A stretch of DNA of 5,343 nt from Candidatus Hydrogenedentota bacterium (GTDB lineage: Bacteria > Hydrogenedentota > Hydrogenedentia > Hydrogenedentales > SLHB01): positions 1 to 5,343 of the forward strand of contig JAHDWY010000368.1 in assembly GCA_023384315.1 (NCBI GenBank), given 5' to 3'. The notes beneath the pieces are model-generated. The model saw nothing but the letters and a program-made list of their open reading frames with translations. It had not been told where the DNA came from and did no database searches. Shown here piece by piece: positions 1 to 5,343 of this stretch. Every line of letters starts with the position of its first letter. Within the stretch, counting starts at the first letter, position 1. A program made the translations under genes and the position numbers.

Positions 1-2
1 GA

Positions 3-1247
3 AGCATTCACGTCGCGGGGCTCGTGCTTGTCCTGGTTCTGTCGAGCGCCCGGTGCGCCAGCACTTCCCCGAAAAAGGCAGACGCACCGAAAGAGGAACC
101 CGTCGAAGCGGCGCCTCAATTAATGGACCTGAGCGCAGATGAGCTTCGGCAGGAGATCCGCGCGTACGTCGAAGCGCAGCTCCACGAGCGGGACGGCCAA
201 AACCGGGCAGCCGGCACCGGGAAGAGTGGCAACCAGAACCGCCGGGAACCCTTGTCGCGGGAGGCGCTGGCGCAGCGCGCGCGGGAACTCATCAAGGTAT
301 TCCGGGAGAAAGTCCACGAAGATCTGATGGCGCGGATCGAGCAGGACTTTGGCGTGCCGGCCGCGCCCCAAGTCGAATCGGTTGGGCTCGAGGCCGTCGA
401 TGACTCCGGCAACACGCTTACCGTGGACGTGCCGGTAGAAACCCGGGAACTGCGCAAGCTGACCCTCCCGGCCAATCGCGCCAAGATGCACGCCCTGGTG
501 GGTGAGGAAGATTTGACCCTCGCGCTCTATACGGACGTGCCCTCCCCAATCGCTCCTTCGGAGACGGATGTATTTGCGCGGCACTACACGGGGGATGGCG
601 CCGCTGCGATTGCCATGGAAGCCCGGCTCATCGTGGGCCTCAAGGGCGGCGCGTGGGTGACGGCCGACGGCGGAAAACGGGTTGCCAATGCCGTCGCGAT
701 TCGCGGGCTGGACATGACGGAAGGCCTCCTCCCGGAAAACACCAACCAGCGGTACGACGACACCATGTTTGTCGTTCTGGAAGAACCGGATGGCGAGTAT
801 GAAGTCTTCGAGTACCGGATGACCACGGAATCCAGCAGCGACGAAAAGGGCGTGGGGCGGCTGGATTCAAAGCAGGTCACCTACGTGCGCGGCCTCCATC
901 GTGGCAAGGACCCCGGTTACCGTCTGAAAGGCGGAAGCGCGGACGGCACCCGCGTGGACATGGACGGTACGTACAAGATCGCAGGCGCGAACATCCACTC
1001 CGCGTATGCCAAACGCGCGATTACCAGCGAGACCCCCTTGAAAGACAACGTGTCTCTCGGGTGCCAGGTGGTCGCCGCGGGCAAGACGCCTTTTGAAAAA
1101 TCCCTCGTCTTCCCGCTCGACGAAAAGGGGGTGAAGGAGTTCCCCTACACCATCGTCGACCAGGAAGAGATCGCCTTCCTGGACCAGTCGCTCCAGGAAA
1201 AGGGACAGCGGTCGGTCCTGGTTCATGCCATCGCGCGGGACCTGTAG
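3..1247 (+). CDS. Exported protein with C-terminal L,D-transpeptidase (YkuD)-like domain, 5' end partial
   Basis: The frame is open to the left edge. The first possible conventional start is GTG at 24, but a hydrophobic run begins upstream of it (VAGLVLVLVLSSA, from position 12). The true start with its basic n-region therefore probably lies outside the window. Residue numbers here count from the GTG. The N-terminus is a signal peptide or lipoprotein leader; Cys11 follows Arg, a poor lipobox, so cleavage after SSA by signal peptidase I is equally possible. Residues ~30-112 are charged and helical. Residues ~120-290 look beta-rich. The C-terminal part has 'ANIH' (His325) followed by 'SLGCQVV' (Ser344, Cys347), then 'FPYTIVD' near 373-379. 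This resembles the NIH...SxGCQ arrangement of YkuD-like cysteine enzymes that cross-link or anchor to peptidoglycan in the periplasm. The His-to-Ser spacing (18 residues between) is slightly longer than the classical 14-17. The exact reaction is unknown. The gene ends at TAG 1245-1247 and converges on the permease gene. Confidence 0.8.
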   Translation, partial: SIHVAGLVLVLVLSSARCASTSPKKADAPKEEPVEAAPQLMDLSADELRQEIRAYVEAQLHERDGQNRAAGTGKSGNQNRREPLSREALAQRARELIKVFREKVHEDLMARIEQDFGVPAAPQVESVGLEAVDDSGNTLTVDVPVETRELRKLTLPANRAKMHALVGEEDLTLALYTDVPSPIAPSETDVFARHYTGDGAAAIAMEARLIVGLKGGAWVTADGGKRVANAVAIRGLDMTEGLLPENTNQRYDDTMFVVLEEPDGEYEVFEYRMTTESSSDEKGVGRLDSKQVTYVRGLHRGKDPGYRLKGGSADGTRVDMDGTYKIAGANIHSAYAKRAITSETPLKDNVSLGCQVVAAGKTPFEKSLVFPLDEKGVKEFPYTIVDQEEIAFLDQSLQEKGQRSVLVHAIARDL

Positions 1248-1342
1248 CGAAGGGCGTCGAAGCGCTCGCGTGAGTGCCGTACCTAAAAGAATACAGTGTC
1301 CTCACTTGTAGTCTTCATGGATAGTGGCGGTCTTCGGTATCG
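1248..1342. other. Convergent intergenic gap without a recognisable terminator
   Basis: These 95 bp separate the 3' ends of two convergent genes. The best fold seen is a 4-bp inverted repeat (AGTG, TCCT loop, CACT) near 1295-1306. It has no GC-rich stem and no T-tract on either strand, so it is not a convincing intrinsic terminator. The two genes may end by Rho-dependent termination or by transcriptional collision. No small ORF with a credible ribosome binding site was seen. Confidence 0.5.
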
Positions 1343-4300
1343 TCAACGGGCCGTGCGCTCTTCGCGCCTGTTGAACAAGCCGCCTTGCAACCTACCGCGT
1401 TCCCGGTGTTGTGTTTGTTCCGCTTCGGCCTTCTTTTCCTGAACGGGGATATCCACGATCTGCGGACCCGTACGGACGCTCAAGGGGGCCACCGTAAAGG
1501 TGATGTCGCCTTCGTTCCACCAGTTCTCCATTTCGACGCCTTGGTCGTCCTGCCTATCCTGGCCGATGCTGTAAACCACGTAGGAAGTGTCCCCGAGTCG
1601 CCGGTAGCCGAGCGGCTCGTTGAATTCGGCGTAATAATCCATGGGTACTTCGGCCAGATAATTCGGTACCAGTTGCTGCAAGGTGTCCGGGAGCACTCCG
1701 CTCGCGAGCCGGTACCGTTCGACCGCAATGGCGGCACGGGCGATGTCGAACTGAGTGCGAATGCGCCACTCGGCGTCGTAGGCGCGTCCTGTGGCTGGCA
1801 GCGTAATTGCCGCAAACGGCGTGAAGAGCGCGGTATCTTCCGCTATCCAATCCCCGTCGTCGTTCGAGACTCCGTAGCTCGTTCGTTCGCTCGCGGAGTG
1901 GGAAAGCAGTCGAGCGTAGTGCCGGAGCATCGCCATGCGCTCTGCTTCCGCGGGGCCGGCCATTTGCCAGAAAAGCGTGGTGGAGGCGGATACGGCGTGG
2001 TCGGCCTCGAATGCCGTGCTCGCCAGCAGATCAGGGGAGGCGACGACGCGGAGACTCATGGTGGCCTCTCCAATCATCGCGCGGTCCAGGATCATGCGTT
2101 CTTCACTAGCGGGCATGGCGTCCGCAAAGGTTTCATTGAGCTTTGCAAGCGCGTCATCCCGCAAGACAGAGCGACTCATGATGTCTTCCGTCGTGTCGTA
2201 CGCGATGCCAAACACGGCAATGCGGACCAACTGGGAAATGAGCAACGGCTCTTGGTCCAGGGAATTGGCGAGGGGGACCATGGCTTCGATCGACTCGACT
2301 GCTTTGTTTGGTTGATCGGCGATGGTCCAGTGCAACGAATCGAGCGCCAATTCGCGCGCCAATTCGCGAATCTTGGCGAGTTGCGGCAGGTCGACTGCAA
2401 AACCGTACCGCAGGTCAAGGTTATACCGGCTTTGCATGGACTCGTCCTGGCCTAGCCGTTTGAGTTCGGGCGCAACGTGTGAAGTCACAGCTTGCCAATA
2501 CCGCTCGGTTGCGTCCCAAGTCACCTTGTTAAACGGAACGCCTCGTTCGGATTCGCCGCTTCCGACAACGAGCACGTTTTCCGGCAGTTCGACCGTGGGA
2601 TCCAGCGCTTGTTGCCGTTTTTGCTCGGTCCAGAAAGGACCGGCGGAAACGGTCATCTGTTCGGCCACCTCCATGTACTTCAACGCGCGATTCTCATCAT
2701 CCGGCACTGCGGGATACCACGCGTCCAGTTCTTCCAGGGTCACCGGATAGCCGTGGGCGCGCCAGTAGGATTCGTAGGCGGGGCGCACGGGCCAGCCGAG
2801 CCAGACGAACGTAAGGACCACGATGGCAAGCATCGCGTACGCGACGGTGCGCGGCGCGCCGGTCAACAGCGTGGCGTCCGCGGCCACCTGTTGCGCGGGG
2901 TCCTGGGCGGCCGCGGCGGAATGGCGTCGACGCCGCACTTCGAGGGCCACGCCCGCGAAGGGCAAGGGGATCAACGCGGCCCAGCCGAGGCACGTAATCA
3001 ACGCCTCCGCGAAGTCGATGCCCTGATAACCGGACGAGGGCGCCGCGGTATGCAAGGGGTGGTACAAGACCAGCGCGGTCACGGCCCAGACCCCGGCGGC
3101 GATGAGGACGGAGCGCACCGAGAGCACACCGCTCCGCCACGCGCGAATGTAGGTGGCGACGGCGTACGCGATCGCGACTGCGGGCAGGAGGATGCGCGTG
3201 TCTTGCCAGTCCAGAAGCCGCTCGTCACTGAGCGAGAAGAGACATCCCGTCAGCAATCCTTCCAGCGCCAGCAACCCGGCGATGGTGCGATTGCCGCCGT
3301 TCATCAGGGGCCACGCGATGAGGCCGACGAGAATCCCGCGGCTGAGCAGCACCCACAGCACTTCGCGGTACGAAGTCACGCCGATTGTCAACGCATCCGG
3401 GATGATGGTCGTGACAAAGTACTCGCCGGCCACGACGAAATGAAGAACGAGCACTGCCAGAAGAACTGGGATAAGCACCATCGCACTGCACACCAGGCGC
3501 GCGAAGGCGAATTGCGCGCTGGTCAAGGGGTGCAGCAGTTGGGGCATCGACTTGCTGGTTCCGCGGCGGAGTTGTGCCAACCCCGTGGTCGCGCCGTAGA
3601 TGACCGCGCCGAAGGCTACGCCTGCGAAGGCCGGCAGCGTGAGCATCAGGCGGTATAACTGATTAAAACCGTTGTCGCGGTCCGCGATGAGCCACATGGC
3701 CAGCGGTATGACGCTGCTTACGACCGCTGTCACGAGGGGCAGCACCCACCAGGACCGCCGGAGGTCGAACCAGACCTGCGCGGCCAGGGGCGTGCGGAAT
3801 GGACGGCTGCGCCCGGGCAGGGGTGCGGAAATGTAGCGCGGCCATTCCCAGAACTCGGGAACGCCGATGCCGCGTCCCACACGGGCGGCGTGCACCGCCG
3901 CGACGCCGATGCCGTAGGCCGGAGCGAGCGAAAGCAACAACAGCATTCCCAGGAATCCGCTCTCAACCGCGACGCCGCGAATACCGTCGTGAATGGTTTC
4001 GCTACGCGTCAGGTAATAGAAGGCTGCAAGGATGACGGACAGGCACAGGAGGGTCGTCAAACCCGAGAGGGGTTTCCGCAACCAGTCAACGGTCTGCGCG
4101 GCGACATACACGAGGGTTACCGCGAGCACGCTGCCGAACCCCGGACTTTCGCCGAAGATGACTTCGCACGCACCCATAAACAGCAGCGCCGTCACGAACA
4201 CGAACGCGGTCCGCGCAGCGAAGGCGACGCCCACGGCCGCTGACACCGGCGCGGGCAAATGGAGAATGCGCTCCGAGAACCCGCCCACGAGATGGCCCGA

Positions 4301-4567
4301 GTAGTCCGTGCTCAAGATGAGCAGCAGCGCCGTCAACATGGGAGCGCCGACGACGAAAAGCAAGGTGAACTCGCGATAGTTGTTCCAGGCGGCGCCGCCC
4401 ATCTGCGTCCAAAGGAACGCCAGGCAGAGCAGGCCGACGATGACGCACCATCCCGCGATGACGCCCGCGACGCGGCACTCCTCCCAGGCGAGGGCTTTGA
4501 TCATTCCGCCGAGTCCGCTGCGTTCGCGGCGGAGGGCGGCGTCTGCATAGGTAGAATTGGTGTTCAT
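1343..4567 (-). CDS. Fused ABC-2-type permease with large C-terminal extracytoplasmic domain
   Basis: This is a 1074-residue inner-membrane protein, about twice the length of an ordinary permease. Residues ~33-226 and ~273-540 hold roughly six and up to eight hydrophobic helices. The two blocks look like repeats: each opens with an aromatic, charged cytoplasmic stretch (ALAWEE near 26, VWFDLRRSWW near 265) and each has a 'LP/HPLxSA...R' segment before its third helix (near 104-119 and 345-357). A cytoplasmic RRRRH (545-549) and an A/Q-rich linker precede a final helix at ~575-593, which puts the rest outside by the positive-inside rule. That outer part (~594-1045) begins with 'GYPVTLEELDAWYP...ENRALKYMEVAEQM' elements and ends with 'RYRLASGVLP', 'LVPNYL' and 'VVYSIGQDRQDDQG' (~950-1010), similar to the tail of type II secretion major pseudopilins and of many planctomycete-type hypothetical proteins. 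A basic tail (1054-1074) closes it. The ATG at 4567 has an AGGCGG 10 nt upstream. Met22 (4504) is an alternative start. The neighbouring ATPase, 2 nt upstream, is its likely partner; the substrate is unknown. Confidence 0.85.
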   Translation of the reverse strand: MNTNSTYADAALRRERSGLGGMIKALAWEECRVAGVIAGWCVIVGLLCLAFLWTQMGGAAWNNYREFTLLFVVGAPMLTALLLILSTDYSGHLVGGFSERILHLPAPVSAAVGVAFAARTAFVFVTALLFMGACEVIFGESPGFGSVLAVTLVYVAAQTVDWLRKPLSGLTTLLCLSVILAAFYYLTRSETIHDGIRGVAVESGFLGMLLLLSLAPAYGIGVAAVHAARVGRGIGVPEFWEWPRYISAPLPGRSRPFRTPLAAQVWFDLRRSWWVLPLVTAVVSSVIPLAMWLIADRDNGFNQLYRLMLTLPAFAGVAFGAVIYGATTGLAQLRRGTSKSMPQLLHPLTSAQFAFARLVCSAMVLIPVLLAVLVLHFVVAGEYFVTTIIPDALTIGVTSYREVLWVLLSRGILVGLIAWPLMNGGNRTIAGLLALEGLLTGCLFSLSDERLLDWQDTRILLPAVAIAYAVATYIRAWRSGVLSVRSVLIAAGVWAVTALVLYHPLHTAAPSSGYQGIDFAEALITCLGWAALIPLPFAGVALEVRRRRHSAAAAQDPAQQVAADATLLTGAPRTVAYAMLAIVVLTFVWLGWPVRPAYESYWRAHGYPVTLEELDAWYPAVPDDENRALKYMEVAEQMTVSAGPFWTEQKRQQALDPTVELPENVLVVGSGESERGVPFNKVTWDATERYWQAVTSHVAPELKRLGQDESMQSRYNLDLRYGFAVDLPQLAKIRELARELALDSLHWTIADQPNKAVESIEAMVPLANSLDQEPLLISQLVRIAVFGIAYDTTEDIMSRSVLRDDALAKLNETFADAMPASEERMILDRAMIGEATMSLRVVASPDLLASTAFEADHAVSASTTLFWQMAGPAEAERMAMLRHYARLLSHSASERTSYGVSNDDGDWIAEDTALFTPFAAITLPATGRAYDAEWRIRTQFDIARAAIAVERYRLASGVLPDTLQQLVPNYLAEVPMDYYAEFNEPLGYRRLGDTSYVVYSIGQDRQDDQGVEMENWWNEGDITFTVAPLSVRTGPQIVDIPVQEKKAEAEQTQHRERGRLQGGLFNRREERTAR
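2344..2367. repeat. Two-copy 12-bp perfect tandem repeat inside the permease gene
   Basis: The unit gcgccaattcgc occurs twice head to tail (2344-2355 and 2356-2367). On the minus strand it encodes an in-frame four-residue repetition in 'IRELARELALDS' (residues ~733-744), inside a predicted helix of the extracytoplasmic domain. The length is a multiple of three, so copy-number change would keep the frame. It is probably a local slippage duplication. Confidence 0.8.
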
Positions 4568-4577
4568 GGTTATGCGA

Positions 4578-4583
4578 CCGCCT
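4578..4583 (-). promoter_or_regulatory. Shine-Dalgarno site for the permease gene
   Basis: The minus strand reads AGGCGG here, 10 nt before the ATG at 4567. It lies within the last codons of the ATPase gene, whose TAA is at 4572-4570. This supports the 4567 start over Met22 at 4504, where the only purine-rich stretch sits too close to the ATG. The arrangement suggests that translation of the permease is coupled to that of the ATPase. Confidence 0.5.
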
Positions 4584-5088
4584 GCATGGTTTGGCTTCCA
4601 ACGACCCGGGCAACGAAGATGGAATCGAGGGACGGCGATGTCTCATCGAGGATGCGCGCGCCTGCTTGTTCCAGTTGCTCGCGCGTCGCGTCTGCCGCGC
4701 CATGGGTGATGACGGCCCACTCTCGGCCTTCGCCTTCCACGTGCAACACGCCGGGGATTTGCGGGAAGGAGGTCACCGGCTGGTCGAACGAAACCACGCG
4801 CCGGTGGTGCGTGGCTTTCAGTTCATCCATGGGCATGTGGAGCGCGAGCTTGCCCTGGTGAATCATCGCCACGTCGTCGACAACCCGTTCGACCTCGTCC
4901 AGCAGATGCGACGAGAAGATGACGGTGCGCCCTTCTTCGGCGACGGACCGTACGACCACGGCGAGAATGTCGCGCCGGGCGACTGCGTCCAACCCGGACG
5001 AGGGCTCGTCGAGCAAGAGCAGCGGCGGACGATGCGCGAGGGCGAGCAACAGCCCCGCCTTGGCTTTCTCCCCGCGGGAGAGGTTGCG

Positions 5089-5095
5089 GATGCAG
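5089..5095 (-). other. Frameshift and deletion junction in the ABC ATPase
   Basis: On the minus strand the upstream frame reads GAA CGG CTG (5101-5093). One unpaired C at 5092 follows, then ATC CGC AAC CTC (5091-5080) in the frame of the conserved signature. Neither frame alone encodes both sides of a recognisable ATPase. A short inverted repeat, gcgga (5086-5090) and tccgc (5100-5104), flanks the junction. Confidence 0.75.
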
Positions 5096-5343
5096 CCGTT
5101 CCGCGTAACTCTCGTCCCAGTCAGGATAGAAAGCCTGCGTATAGCGCAATGCTTCCTTGACCCGCATCCAGCGCGGCAAATCGCGGTCTTCGGAGAGGTA
5201 GCCGATTCGCGAGAGCACGGCCGGCGGGTTACGCGTGGGGTCAACGCCAAAGACCCGCACCTCCCCCTGCTTCGGCTGCAGCGCGCCGAGGATGTGCTTC
5301 ATGAGCGTCGTCTTGCCGGCGCCATTCTCACCCATGAGCCCGA

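Larger units (their letters stand above)
4570..5343 (-). pseudogene. ABC transporter ATP-binding protein, frameshifted and 5' partial
   Basis: This is the nucleotide-binding subunit of an ABC-2-type transporter, which would hydrolyse ATP on the cytoplasmic face for the permease downstream. The N-terminal ~35 residues lie beyond the window. The first frame gives Walker A GENGAGKTT (about 5332-5306), a Q-loop region 'IGYLSEDRDLP' with Glu at the usual Gln position, and 'FYPDWDESYAERL' to 5093. The second frame, entered at 5091, gives the signature LSRGEK (5082-5065), Walker B and D-loop LLLLDEPSSGLD (to 4987), the H-loop FSSHLLDE (His at 4908-4906), and a C-terminal regulatory stretch ending 'SPSLDSIFVARV'. 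All motifs are well preserved, but the two halves are out of frame. About ten helical-subdomain residues usually found between 'YAERL' and 'IRNLSRGE' are missing, which fits a deletion of 3n-1 nt (about 29-35). Read without correction, the first frame runs on to a stop near 4823 and loses the signature, Walker B and H-loop. Either the gene is recently inactivated or the sequence is wrong here. Subfamily (YtrB-like) and substrate are uncertain. Confidence 0.8.

Noticed and set aside
24..62. Clear lipoprotein signal (lipobox) on the first gene.
   Set aside because: Cys11 follows Arg instead of Gly, Ala or Ser, and the n-region is missing from the window. Secretion is well supported but lipidation is not.
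1293..1309. Possible bidirectional terminator hairpin between the convergent genes.
   Set aside because: The perfect stem is only 4 bp (AGTG/CACT), extendable only across a bulge, and no T-tract follows on either strand.
1385..3658. Two long plus-strand ORFs (1385-2455, 356 residues, and 2492-3658, 388 residues) opposite the permease gene.
   Set aside because: They lie wholly antisense to a gene with clear membrane helices and conserved motifs. Their translations are low-complexity and rich in Arg, Gly and His, as expected from the complement of GC-rich coding DNA, and no motif or credible ribosome binding site was seen.
5086..5104. Programmed ribosomal frameshifting to join the two ATPase frames.
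   Set aside because: The switch would require a +1 shift at CGG CTG C, with no known slippery sequence, no stop codon in the shift site, and apparent loss of conserved residues. A mutation or sequence error explains it better.
4259..5160. Plus-strand ORFs opposite the ATPase and the permease 5' end (4259-4861 and 4591-5160).
   Set aside because: They are antisense to Walker B, the H-loop and the signature of the ATPase, and show no recognisable protein features.

Overview
The window is GC-rich, gene-dense bacterial DNA with two partial or broken genes and one complete one. Nothing in it is an RNA gene, insertion sequence, CRISPR array or phage element. No marker gene fixes the taxonomy. The large extracytoplasmic domain on the permease, which ends in a 'YRLASGVLP...LVPNYL...VYSIGQD' stretch, is a style I associate with Planctomycetota, Verrucomicrobiota, Lentisphaerota and Hydrogenedentota-type genomes. 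That placement is inference only.

Layout. Positions 3-1247 (+) hold an exported protein whose 5' end is probably cut by the window edge. It has a charged helical N-terminal half and a C-terminal domain with an L,D-transpeptidase (YkuD)-like His...Ser-x-Gly-Cys signature. A 95-bp convergent gap (1248-1342) follows. Positions 1343-4567 (-) encode a 1074-residue polytopic membrane protein. Its first ~540 residues look like two fused ABC-2-type permease units, and after one more membrane helix comes a ~450-residue extracytoplasmic domain. Positions 4570-5343 (-) encode the matching ABC transporter ATPase, which runs off the right edge. Its reading frame is broken between the Q-loop region and the ABC signature, with about ten residues apparently missing.

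How the genes work together. The ATPase and permease form an operon on the minus strand, with the ATPase upstream. Only 2 nt separate its stop from the permease ATG, so translational coupling is likely. Together they would form an ABC-2-type transporter of unknown substrate, in which one permease chain may supply both membrane halves and carry its own outer-face sensor or binding domain. The frameshift in the ATPase either inactivates this system or is a sequence error. The putative cell-wall enzyme converges on the operon and is not co-transcribed with it.

Points most worth a second look: the fused architecture of the permease, the out-of-frame deletion in the ATPase, and the divergent YkuD-like motif.
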